NCBI GenBank assembly: GCA_947165795.1
Contig: CAMVBP010000099.1
Coordinates: 1 to 7,404, forward strand
Origin: an uncultured Treponema sp.
GTDB lineage: Bacteria; Spirochaetota; Spirochaetia; Treponematales; Treponemataceae
Length of the DNA: 7,404 nt
Direction: 5' to 3'
The notes beneath the pieces were generated by a model, which ran no database searches, was not told the DNA's origin, and worked only from the letters and a program-made list of their open reading frames with translations. The stretch's first letter is position 1. Every line of letters begins with the position of its first letter. Of this stretch, positions 1-5,030 are shown piece by piece. Made by a program: the position numbers and the translations under genes.

Positions 1-443
1 ATCATAAAATCATCATCATGGCCGATGCCGATGTCGACGGTTCACATATCCGCACATTGCTTTTGACCTTCTTCTTCCGCTATATGCCGCAGATTATTGA
101 GCATGGTTATGTTTATCTTGCCATGCCTCCACTCTTCCGCGTTCAGCTTGGAAAGAAAGAACCGGTTTATTGTTACAGCGATGCAGAGCGTGATGCCGCA
201 CTGGAGGCTCTCGGAGACCAGCGTGATAAGGCAGATGTTCAGCGCTACAAAGGTCTTGGTGAAATGGACGGAAAACAGCTTTGGGAAACAACAATGGACC
301 CAGCCCATCGTAAGATGCGCGTTGTAACCATCCCGGATGCGATGGCTGCAGATAAAATTTTCTCCGTATGTATGGGTGAAGAGGTTGAACCTCGCCGCCG
401 CTTCATTGAAGAAAATTCAAGCTACGCAAATCTGGATATTTAA
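1..443 (+). CDS. gyrB: DNA gyrase subunit B, C-terminal part (5' end outside window)
   Basis: This is the C-terminal end of the ATPase/Toprim subunit of DNA gyrase, which with GyrA introduces negative supercoils and relieves torsional stress ahead of replication and transcription forks in the cytoplasm. The frame is already open at base 3 and reads HKIII before the methionine at 18, so that ATG is internal and not the gene start. The Toprim magnesium-binding signature [18 protein letters not shown] is directly visible, followed by the conserved RYKGLGEM block and the terminal [17 protein letters not shown], which is typical of GyrB rather than ParE. The C-terminal domain is short and lacks the large insertion seen in enterobacterial GyrB. 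GC content is clearly higher than in the next genes (35 of 60 bases at 181-240), as expected for a highly expressed core gene. It is separated by about 95 bp from a convergent - strand gene. Confidence 0.97.
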   Translation, partial: HKIIIMADADVDGSHIRTLLLTFFFRYMPQIIEHGYVYLAMPPLFRVQLGKKEPVYCYSDAERDAALEALGDQRDKADVQRYKGLGEMDGKQLWETTMDPAHRKMRVVTIPDAMAADKIFSVCMGEEVEPRRRFIEENSSYANLDI

Positions 444-461
444 TGTTTTTGCTTAAACATA

Positions 462-502
462 ATGAAACAGATGCTGTTATTCTGCTTCATCAAACATTTT
501 TT
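462..502 (+). terminator. Possible weak rho-independent terminator of gyrB
   Basis: An imperfect hairpin begins about 20 bases after the gyrB stop codon. ATGAAACAG (462-470) pairs with CTGCTTCAT (482-490), with one mismatch and an 11-base loop, and a run of six T follows at 497-502. The T-run starts six bases after the stem, which is looser than ideal. A second pairing, ATGTTT (443-448) with AAACAT (492-497), could extend the structure. Position and orientation fit gyrB, but strength is uncertain. Confidence 0.45.
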
Positions 503-506
503 ATAT

Positions 507-530
507 AAAAAAGGCGGGTTTATCCCGCCT
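507..530 (-). terminator. Rho-independent terminator of the - strand gene ending at 538
   Basis: There is a perfect 7-bp GC-rich stem: AGGCGGG (512-518) pairs with CCCGCCT (524-530) around a five-base loop. Read on the - strand the stem runs directly into six T (plus-strand A at 507-512, partly shared with the stem base). It begins 8 bases after the stop codon at 538-540. No T-run follows on the + strand, so it acts mainly on - strand transcripts and insulates gyrB from the convergent cassette. Confidence 0.8.
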
Positions 531-537
531 AATAAAA

Positions 538-1092
538 TTAAAAGTCTTCCAAATTTTTTTCATTTTCAATCTTTTTATTTTGTTCCGATAATTCAGTACT
601 TTCATAAACAAGTAACGTTTCTAATTTGTTTGAAATAACTATACTAATTGTATTATCATCCGCAAAAGACCAAGAAGACATATATATTCCTTTATTTAGT
701 TGTAATGCTTGTTCTTCAAAACCATCTCCTTTGTAATATGGTTTTTGAAATCTTTCCACAACTTTTGTCGGTTCGCCATATTTTTTCATTATTTGGTCTT
801 TGATAGATTTATATTTTATTAATGCTCTATTTTCTTCGTATGGATAATCAACAATTCCTTGATAAAATTGATTTTCAAAAAAATATAAAGCAATTATTGC
901 ATCAGAACCACCAAATATTCCCTTATAAACAAGATAATCAGCTGTTTCTTCTGATAAAATATAATCACCTTTATTTGAAATTATTTTTTTTGCCTCTCCT
1001 CTTGAAGTTTTCCAATTTATTCCCCAAAAACCTGTCAATTCTTTATCTAAGGATGTTTCTCCTTCTATAAATTCAGATATATAAAAATACAT
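538..1092 (-). CDS. Hypothetical protein, probably the C-terminal part of a frameshifted secreted protein
   Basis: I do not recognise a named family. The 184-residue product contains GFWGINWKTSRGEAKKI, a pattern shared by small secreted bacterial proteins in which a GI-x-W/F-x-x-S/T-x-x-E-A/V-K-K segment opens a globular domain. Later it has a KYGEPT segment and a SSWSF segment that fit an alpha/beta fold, then a charged Glu/Lys/Asn-rich tail. No signal peptide, membrane helix or catalytic motif is visible. The ATG at 1092 has no Shine-Dalgarno sequence before it. The same frame stays open upstream to 1164, adding residues such as FYNCTNGIPND and SEHHD, and overlaps the end of the gene that starts at 1388. 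The simplest reading is that this is the second part of that gene, with the lost frame lying between 1110 and 1164. The region is extremely AT-rich (14 G or C in 60 bases at 541-600), unlike gyrB. It ends at the strong terminator at 507-530. Confidence 0.6.
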   Translation of the reverse strand: MYFYISEFIEGETSLDKELTGFWGINWKTSRGEAKKIISNKGDYILSEETADYLVYKGIFGGSDAIIALYFFENQFYQGIVDYPYEENRALIKYKSIKDQIMKKYGEPTKVVERFQKPYYKGDGFEEQALQLNKGIYMSSWSFADDNTISIVISNKLETLLVYESTELSEQNKKIENEKNLEDF

Positions 1093-1109
1093 ATCATGAT
1101 GTTCTGAAG

Positions 1110-1388
1110 TTACTTTTGAATCATTAGGAATCCCATTTGTACAGTTATAGAACAGAGATAAACTTTATCTGATTTTGGTTCTTGCATTCCATAAACATCA
1201 AAAGATATTTTTGAATTAGTATTATTTAAAAACCTTACATTGTCTTGACATAAAATTTTTTTATTTTCATTAAAATTCTGAACTTCAACTTCATTATCTG
1301 AAATTTTAAATTTTAATTCTGGTGCAGCTGCAAAAAATGAAGGATTAAAAAAAACTATTGACATCAAGAAAATTATTATTTTTTTCAT
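1110..1388 (-). CDS. Small secreted hypothetical protein, probable N-terminal part of a frameshifted gene
   Basis: This 92-residue product starts with a clear Sec signal peptide: the basic start MKK, a hydrophobic core IIIFLMSIVFF, and a small-residue AAA cleavage region near residues 20-22. The mature part is beta-rich (ELKFKI, NNTNSKISFDVYG) and resembles an Ig-like or beta-sandwich domain of an exported protein, but I cannot name the family. The start is well supported: on the - strand a GGGGGAC Shine-Dalgarno-like element (1392-1398) lies a few bases before the ATG. The last part, ITVQMGFLMIQK, looks like out-of-frame sequence. Moving into the adjacent frame within 1110-1164 continues into the gene ending at 538 and gives one exported protein of about 280 residues. 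Moving from this frame to the downstream one needs a missing base restored, or a -1 ribosomal shift. No clear slippery heptamer is seen. Confidence 0.6.
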   Translation of the reverse strand: MKKIIIFLMSIVFFNPSFFAAAPELKFKISDNEVEVQNFNENKKILCQDNVRFLNNTNSKISFDVYGMQEPKSDKVYLCSITVQMGFLMIQK

Positions 1389-1391
1389 AAA

Positions 1392-1398
1392 GTCCCCC
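1392..1398 (-). promoter_or_regulatory. Ribosome binding site deciding the start at 1388
   Basis: The - strand reads GGGGGAC three bases before the ATG. It is the only good ribosome binding site in the 538-1388 region, while the ATG at 1092 has none. This supports a single translation start for the whole region. Confidence 0.6.
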
Positions 1399-1432
1399 GT
1401 TTAATTTATTCAAAAATTGTCGAAAGATTTGC

Positions 1433-1447
1433 CTTATCAACGATAAG
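1433..1447. promoter_or_regulatory. Perfect short palindrome in the divergent intergenic region (possible operator)
   Basis: CTTATC and GATAAG form perfect 6-bp arms around AAC. It lies 45 bp upstream of the - strand signal-peptide gene, in the 225-bp divergent spacer shared with the XRE regulator. It has no T-run, so a protein-binding site is more likely than a terminator. Arms this short can arise by chance. Confidence 0.35.
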
Positions 1448-1503
1448 TGATGCGAAATTCCATCCTCATGACAAATATTTTTGTTTTGTTCAAATAACGT
1501 GGA

Positions 1504-1533
1504 TTGTAGTTGATTAATAATGATTAACTACAA
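1504..1533. promoter_or_regulatory. Inverted repeat upstream of the XRE gene, possible autoregulatory operator
   Basis: TTGTAGTT (1504-1511) and AACTACAA (1526-1533) are perfect 8-bp inverted arms around a 14-base AT-rich core. The sequence TGATTAA occurs twice, at 1511-1517 and 1521-1527, exactly ten bases (about one helical turn) apart. XRE-family repressors commonly bind such sites in front of their own genes. The right arm overlaps a candidate -35 element (ACTACA, 1527-1532), followed after 17 bases by a -10 element TATTAT (1550-1555). Binding here would block that promoter. Confidence 0.45.
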
Positions 1534-1555
1534 ATTACGTATTTTATTGTATTAT
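1527..1555 (+). promoter_or_regulatory. Candidate promoter of the XRE gene
   Basis: A -10-like TATTAT at 1550-1555 lies 17 bases after a poor -35-like ACTACA at 1527-1532. The region is very AT-rich and other -10-like words occur (for example TATAAA at 1582-1587), so the assignment is tentative. The predicted leader is about 50 bases. Confidence 0.3.
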
Positions 1556-1613
1556 ATACGCTGTAAGTCGTCAAGTTTATATATAAATACGTGAAATAAA
1601 GTATTTTAAGATT

Positions 1614-1958
1614 ATGGATTCAGTTTTTAAGCATACATTACGCTCTGAATTAGATTTTCAAGACATTAAAGTTAAAGAACTTTCCATAAAAACAGGAATT
1701 TCAGCAAGAACTTTGGAAGGCTATCTAAGTTCAAGAGGTTCAATACCTCCAGCTGATGTTGCCGTTAAAATTGCTCAAGCTTTGAATATCTCTGTTGAAT
1801 ACCTTGTAACCGGAAAACCATCATATAATGTATCTAATCAGAAAAATAAAAGACTAAATAGCATGGAAGAAAAAATCTCTAATCTACCAATTGAAAAGAA
1901 AATGATGATAAGAAATTTTATCGAAATGTTGGATGAGTTTGTAATATCTAAAAAATGA
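1614..1958 (+). CDS. XRE-family helix-turn-helix transcriptional regulator
   Basis: This is a 114-residue cytoplasmic DNA-binding protein of the Cro/C1 (XRE) type. The helix-turn-helix lies in residues 18-66: the first helix region KVKELSIKTG, the recognition helix region SARTLEGYLS, and the closing NISVEYLVTG, which is the usual end of an HTH_3 domain. The C-terminal half (74-114) is charged and helical (SMEEKISNLPIEKKM, NFIEMLDEF) and probably serves for dimerisation. No peptidase or ligand domain is seen. The Shine-Dalgarno is weak (TAAG four bases before the ATG), but no other in-frame ATG, GTG or TTG exists back to the stop at 1584. The gene diverges from the signal-peptide gene and converges on the DUF2442 gene with only 11 bases between stop codons, so it is not in one operon with either. 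Its likely targets are its own promoter and the divergent one. It is AT-rich like its left-hand neighbours. Confidence 0.88.
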   Translation: MDSVFKHTLRSELDFQDIKVKELSIKTGISARTLEGYLSSRGSIPPADVAVKIAQALNISVEYLVTGKPSYNVSNQKNKRLNSMEEKISNLPIEKKMMIRNFIEMLDEFVISKK

Positions 1959-1969
1959 TAAACAATAAT

Positions 1970-2251
1970 TTACGCAATTTCCAAAAGAGGATCAGAAACA
2001 TCTTCCCTTTTTTCATAGATAACGTAAGGGTCAATATCAATACAGTTTGATTTGTCGTAAGTACCATCTAATGTCCAGGCAAGAGTTCCATTAAGCACTG
2101 TACAGTTATTTTTATAAAAAGACATATCCTTCAAACATTCAAAAACACCATCGCCAACAAGATGAGAGACATCATATTTTTTTACAGCACCATCAACAAA
2201 GTATACAATAACTTTATAATTATCCTGAGGAATTACCTGTACAACTTCCAT
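1970..2251 (-). CDS. DUF2442 family protein, partner of the upstream DUF4160 protein
   Basis: The 93-residue protein matches the DUF2442 pattern: an N-terminal strand pair of the form YKVIVYFVDGAVKKYDV, a middle F-x-x-LKD-x-x-F/Y block (FECLKDMSFY), then LAWTLDG and a final IDIDPYVIYE. The family has no established biochemical activity that I know of. It is commonly found next to DUF4160 genes, and the pair is often considered toxin-antitoxin-like; that role is inference here. The start is certain: an ideal AGGAGG (2258-2263 on the - strand) sits six bases before the ATG and overlaps the TAG stop of the upstream DUF4160 gene. The two genes are therefore cotranscribed and probably translationally coupled. 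No terminator is obvious between this gene and the convergent XRE gene. Confidence 0.85.
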   Translation of the reverse strand: MEVVQVIPQDNYKVIVYFVDGAVKKYDVSHLVGDGVFECLKDMSFYKNNCTVLNGTLAWTLDGTYDKSNCIDIDPYVIYEKREDVSDPLLEIA

Positions 2252-2257
2252 AGTTGG

Positions 2258-2263
2258 CCTCCT
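2258..2263 (-). promoter_or_regulatory. AGGAGG ribosome binding site overlapping the DUF4160 stop codon
   Basis: The - strand reads TAGGAGG, where TAG is the stop codon of the DUF4160 gene and AGGAGG is a consensus Shine-Dalgarno for DUF2442. This layout points to translational coupling and a controlled ratio of the two products. Confidence 0.8.
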
Positions 2264-2522
2264 ATTTCAAAGGTGTTATTTTCTGGGGAAGCTGTTTATT
2301 CTTAGCTTTTTCCCAGTTTGATTTAAGTTCATCTTTATGAAGTTCGCTCCAGGCAAGTACAAGTTTCAATTTGTTTGAAGGTAAAGCTCCTTTTAATACA
2401 CAGGAATTGTTGATATCTACAAGAGCTTCTGAGTCACCATATTTAGCATGAAAATGAGGTGGCATATGATCATCAAAATAAAAACAGATTTCAATTCCTT
2501 CAAATTCACTCACTACTGGCAT
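2262..2522 (-). CDS. DUF4160 family protein
   Basis: This 86-residue protein is a textbook DUF4160 member: MPVVSEFEGIEICFYFDDH at the start, the signature PPHFHAKYG with histidines at residues 23 and 25 (residues 21-29), then ALVDI, LKGALPSNKLKLVLAW and HKDELKSNW. The length is standard, so it is intact. The conserved histidines and acidic residues suggest a metal- or nucleic-acid-related active site, but no function has been proven that I know of. It is the first gene of a two-gene unit with DUF2442, ten bases apart. A GAGG Shine-Dalgarno (2529-2532, - strand) lies six bases before the ATG, and a good promoter lies at 2541-2569. It is divergent from the GNAT gene. The family is widespread in mobile and accessory regions, which fits the AT-rich setting. 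Confidence 0.9.
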   Translation of the reverse strand: MPVVSEFEGIEICFYFDDHMPPHFHAKYGDSEALVDINNSCVLKGALPSNKLKLVLAWSELHKDELKSNWEKAKNKQLPQKITPLK

Positions 2523-2540
2523 TTTGAACCTCGTTATTTG

Positions 2541-2569
2541 ATTTTAAGAGCAAAAAATAAAATAAGCAA
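2541..2569 (-). promoter_or_regulatory. Promoter of the DUF4160-DUF2442 unit
   Basis: On the - strand, TTGCTT (2564-2569) and TAAAAT (2541-2546) are separated by exactly 17 bases. This is a good sigma-70-type promoter 18 bases from the ATG at 2522, giving a leader of roughly 10-12 bases that just contains the Shine-Dalgarno. Confidence 0.55.
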
Positions 2570-2570
2570 G

Positions 2571-2596
2571 TCTTTAATATATTCAAAAATTAAAGA
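2571..2596. promoter_or_regulatory. Inverted repeat between two divergent promoters, possible shared operator
   Basis: TCTTTAAT (2571-2578) and ATTAAAGA (2589-2596) are perfect 8-bp inverted arms around ten bases. The element begins next to the -35 of the - strand promoter (2564-2569) and ends nine bases before the -35 of the + strand promoter (2606-2611). It could bind a dimeric regulator. The arms are AT-rich in an AT-rich spacer, so chance is not excluded. Confidence 0.4.
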
Positions 2597-2605
2597 ATCT
2601 CTTTA

Positions 2606-2634
2606 TTGTCTTATATGAAAAAATAAAATAAACT
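2606..2634 (+). promoter_or_regulatory. Candidate promoter of the GNAT gene
   Basis: TTGTCT (2606-2611) and TAAACT (2629-2634) are spaced by 17 bases, each matching four of six consensus positions. The leader to the ATG at 2656 would be about 15 bases and contains AGGAG (2644-2648), seven bases before the start. Confidence 0.45.
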
Positions 2635-2655
2635 TTCTGAATAAGGAGTTATGCC

Positions 2656-3180
2656 ATGCCAAAAATTTTACCACCCATTTTAGAAACAGAACGACTCATT
2701 TTACGACCGCTCACAATTGATGATCTTCAGGATTGTTTCAAATGGACAGGCGACCCCCGCGTAAATAAATATATGATTTACCCTTTGTACAAATCTGCAG
2801 AAGATGGCCGCGAGTGGCTGGAAACTTTGTACGAGGATGAAAAGAAATTGGATTATGGATTTGTCTTAAAGTCTACAGGAGAGCTTATTGGCAGCGGCGG
2901 TCTTTATTATCATGAAGATATAGATGTGTGGAGTGTAGGCTACAATCTTGCTTACGATTACTGGCACAACGGCTACACACCGGAAGCAATTACCCGTATT
3001 CTGGAATATGCACAGGACAAATACGGTGTTCATGTAATTGCTGGAACATTTGCAGTCGGCAACAATGGTTCCCGCCGAGTTATGGAAAAGTTAGGAATGA
3101 AATTCTATGAGGATACAGAATATTCCAAGCTGGACGGCAGCGAAACTTTTAAAGCAAAAACATTCCACAAGGTTTTGTAA
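2656..3180 (+). CDS. GNAT family N-acetyltransferase, RimJ/RimL type
   Basis: This 174-residue cytoplasmic enzyme is predicted to transfer an acetyl group from acetyl-CoA to an amine. It opens with the usual ETERLILRPLTIDD segment (10-23) of the RimJ/RimL (Acetyltransf_3) branch, then GDPRVNKYM (32-40). GELIGSGGLYY (75-85) is the beta-2/beta-3 hairpin. VGYNLAYDYWHNGYTPEAI (94-112) is the acetyl-CoA site, with HNGYTPEA in place of the more common RGYATEA. NNGSRRVMEKLGMKF (136-150) is the conserved C-terminal acetyl-CoA-contact motif. Length is normal. The substrate cannot be read from sequence: ribosomal protein N-termini, an antibiotic or a small metabolite are all possible. A good AGGAG lies seven bases before the ATG. 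It is followed after one base by a small gene, so the two form an operon. Its GC content is higher than that of the genes to its left, suggesting a separate origin. Confidence 0.92.
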   Translation: MPKILPPILETERLILRPLTIDDLQDCFKWTGDPRVNKYMIYPLYKSAEDGREWLETLYEDEKKLDYGFVLKSTGELIGSGGLYYHEDIDVWSVGYNLAYDYWHNGYTPEAITRILEYAQDKYGVHVIAGTFAVGNNGSRRVMEKLGMKFYEDTEYSKLDGSETFKAKTFHKVL

Positions 3181-3181
3181 T

Positions 3182-3559
3182 ATGAAATATTTTCGTGTAC
3201 ACACTTCAGACATTGCTTGGCTCACAAAACAGCCAAGAGGAATCTTTACAACAGTTGGTAAGCTTGTAGATGCTAAAACCCTCACAGAAGAAGAAACTGC
3301 CGAATACTGGAAGCAGCGTGAATATTTTGAAAAGGTTCTGCCTGTTCCACCTTTCTACAAAGACGGAAATCCTGACCATGCAATTACCTGGTTCAAAGAC
3401 AATGAAAAAGGAAACGATATATGGAATCAGCTTACGTTTTACCGAAATATGTGCGAAAAATACGGCATAAAGCTGTATAAATCAGAAACCGAAGAGCTTC
3501 CAGGCAAAGTTATTTACGAAGATGATTTTCAGGTTGCAGTAGTAGTTCCGGAAAAATAA
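3182..3559 (+). CDS. Conserved hypothetical protein, coupled to the GNAT acetyltransferase
   Basis: This is a 125-residue soluble protein. I recall close relatives in Firmicutes and spirochaetes annotated only as hypothetical, so no function is assigned. Visible features are the start KYFRVHTSDIAWLTKQPRGIF, the segment TVGKLVDAKTLTEEE, the PVPPFY block (residues 56-61), the ITWFKD motif and the end VIYEDDFQVAVVV. It has no signal peptide or membrane helix. I chose the ATG at 3182 over the in-frame ATG at 3107. The later start gives the conserved-looking beginning, sits one base after the GNAT stop (TAATATG), and has AAGG nine bases upstream; the longer version would overlap the GNAT gene by 74 bases. 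The tight spacing implies cotranscription and probable coupling with the acetyltransferase. No clear terminator follows. Confidence 0.82.
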   Translation: MKYFRVHTSDIAWLTKQPRGIFTTVGKLVDAKTLTEEETAEYWKQREYFEKVLPVPPFYKDGNPDHAITWFKDNEKGNDIWNQLTFYRNMCEKYGIKLYKSETEELPGKVIYEDDFQVAVVVPEK

Positions 3560-3597
3560 TTCCTCATAAATATCCGCTGCTGAATAGTTCCACACAA

Positions 3598-3626
3598 TTG
3601 ACTAGTAAACATGAAGTTTATATACT
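3598..3626 (+). promoter_or_regulatory. Strong sigma-70-type promoter of the MATE gene
   Basis: TTGACT (3598-3603) and TATACT (3621-3626) each match five of six consensus positions and are spaced by exactly 17 bases. The predicted transcript starts near 3633, giving a leader of about 29 bases before the ATG at 3662. GAGAG, four bases from the start, serves as the ribosome binding site. Confidence 0.75.
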
Positions 3627-3661
3627 TTCCCTTACATCTTAATTTCATATGAGAGAGCACT

Positions 3662-4987
3662 ATGCTTTTTAAAACTGAATATAAAAATAAACTTTTTAAA
3701 TTATTCGTTCCCATTATGCTGAGCAATCTGATTTCTCAGATTCAGATGGTTATAGACAGAGCTTTTCTTGGACGAATGAGCAATCTTTACATGAGCGCTG
3801 TAGGAAATGCAACTGCTCCTGTCTGGACAACAATGTCTTTTATCTTTTCTCTTTCAATGGGTTCATCAATTCTTATAAGCCAGTCTGTCGGAGAAAAAGA
3901 TATAGACAAAGCAAAATCTTATGCTGCATCTCTGATAAAATTTCATAATATTCTTCCAGTTCTTCTGTTTCTTTTCTGGACTTTCTGCAGTCCTTTAGTT
4001 TTTAAATTAATGGGAGTTTCTGAGAATGTAATGGGCTTATGTGTAAAATATACAAGAATCTATGCTCCTATTTTTTTGATTCTTGGACTTTTTGCTTCCT
4101 ATAGTGTAGTTTTTCAAACTTCAAATTACACAAAGCCTCTTGTAACTTACGGAATTATTCGTTCAGGATTAAATATTATTCTTGATTATCTTTTAATATT
4201 TGGTAAATTCGGTTTCCCTAAAATGGAAATTGCTGGAGCTGCGTTGGGAACAACAATTGCTGAATATGCAGGTGCTCTATACCTTTTGTATATTACAATC
4301 AGCAGACGAAAAAAGTTTTTTACAAGCCCTGGCCTCAAAACAATTATTCACGCAGATATTTCGCAATATCTTCACTCTATAAAATTAGGTGTTCCTACAG
4401 CCTGCGAAGACCTTCTGTGGAATTTAGGAAATCTTTTAATCATTAAAATTCTGAACAAAATTAATGAACAGGCTGCCGGAATCTATACTATGGTATTCAC
4501 CCTGGAAATTCTTGCAGTTGTAGTAATTGGAGCAATTGGAAACGGAACTTTAACACTAACCGGCGAAGCTACAGGTGCAAAAGATCATAAACTGTACCGC
4601 AACATAGTAAAAACTGCAATAAAATGGGCTTTCCTTGTTTCTGCAGCTGCGCTTATTTTTGTTTCGCTTTTCCCGCGCCTTACGCTCAGTCTGTTTACAA
4701 AAGATGCAAAAATTATCGAAATGTCGATTCCTTTTGTAATTCTCGTTGGTGTAGATCTTTTTGGAAAATCAGGAAATATTATATTAGGAAACGGAATTCG
4801 CGGTTACGGCGACACAAAATGGATGCTTTTTACACAAATTCTTGGAACAATCTGCGTTGTAGGATTTGCCGCTTTGTGTGTTTTTGTCTTTGATCTTGGA
4901 ATACTCGGCGTATTTATAGCCGTTTTATGCGATGAAGGCAGCCGATCATTAATAAATTTTGCAAGATTTATGAGAATAAAATTTTAG
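3662..4987 (+). CDS. MATE family multidrug efflux transporter
   Basis: This 441-residue inner-membrane protein is of the multidrug and toxic compound extrusion family (NorM/DinF-like), which exports drugs or metabolites using a sodium or proton gradient. It has the family length and about twelve hydrophobic segments in two similar halves. Landmarks are QMVIDRAFLGRMS in the first helix region, GSSILISQSVGEKDIDKAKSYA in the first half, VPTACEDLLWNLGNLLIIK starting the second half, LTLTGEATGAKD as its repeat of the earlier SQSVGEKD segment, and GIRGYGDTKWM near helix 10. The substrate and coupling ion cannot be read safely. It has its own strong promoter at 3598-3626 and a GAGAG Shine-Dalgarno, so it is probably expressed independently of the upstream acetyltransferase pair. 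No hairpin terminator is evident after the TAG stop, so read-through into ftsK is possible. Confidence 0.94.
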   Translation: MLFKTEYKNKLFKLFVPIMLSNLISQIQMVIDRAFLGRMSNLYMSAVGNATAPVWTTMSFIFSLSMGSSILISQSVGEKDIDKAKSYAASLIKFHNILPVLLFLFWTFCSPLVFKLMGVSENVMGLCVKYTRIYAPIFLILGLFASYSVVFQTSNYTKPLVTYGIIRSGLNIILDYLLIFGKFGFPKMEIAGAALGTTIAEYAGALYLLYITISRRKKFFTSPGLKTIIHADISQYLHSIKLGVPTACEDLLWNLGNLLIIKILNKINEQAAGIYTMVFTLEILAVVVIGAIGNGTLTLTGEATGAKDHKLYRNIVKTAIKWAFLVSAAALIFVSLFPRLTLSLFTKDAKIIEMSIPFVILVGVDLFGKSGNIILGNGIRGYGDTKWMLFTQILGTICVVGFAALCVFVFDLGILGVFIAVLCDEGSRSLINFARFMRIKF

Positions 4988-4996
4988 AAAAATATC

Positions 4997-5024
4997 TTAA
5001 CTAGACTTTTTTAATGCCGATAAT
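4997..5024 (+). promoter_or_regulatory. Candidate ftsK promoter placing the transcript start at the ATG
   Basis: A -10-like GATAAT (5019-5024, five of six consensus positions) lies 16 bases after TTAACT (4997-5002, four of six). Standard spacing puts +1 near 5031, which is the A of the ftsK ATG. No Shine-Dalgarno is seen before that ATG. The transcript could therefore be leaderless. Confidence 0.35.
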
Positions 5025-5030
5025 GCATGT

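Noticed and set aside
42..327. Open frames on both strands inside gyrB (42-308 -, 94-294 -, 97-327 +)
   Set aside because: They overlap clearly coding GyrB sequence, have no recognisable motifs, and are frame shadows.
444..540. Paired hairpins as an insertion-sequence or attachment-site remnant
   Set aside because: The hairpins match terminators of the two convergent genes, and no matching copy is seen at the other edge of the AT-rich block.
822..1070. Open frame on the + strand opposite the 538-1092 gene
   Set aside because: Leu/Phe/Asn-rich product typical of reading AT-rich coding sequence in antisense; no ribosome binding site.
1110..1164. Programmed -1 frameshifting in the secreted gene
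   Set aside because: No slippery heptamer or downstream stimulatory stem is evident; a simple mutation or sequencing error is more likely.
3107..3181. Longer start for the 125-residue protein at 3107
   Set aside because: It lies entirely inside the GNAT coding region and adds residues that look out of frame. The ATG at 3182 fits the family start and operon spacing.
3560..3661. Riboswitch upstream of the MATE gene
   Set aside because: The predicted leader after the strong promoter is only about 29 bases, too short for a known riboswitch, and no stable fold is seen.
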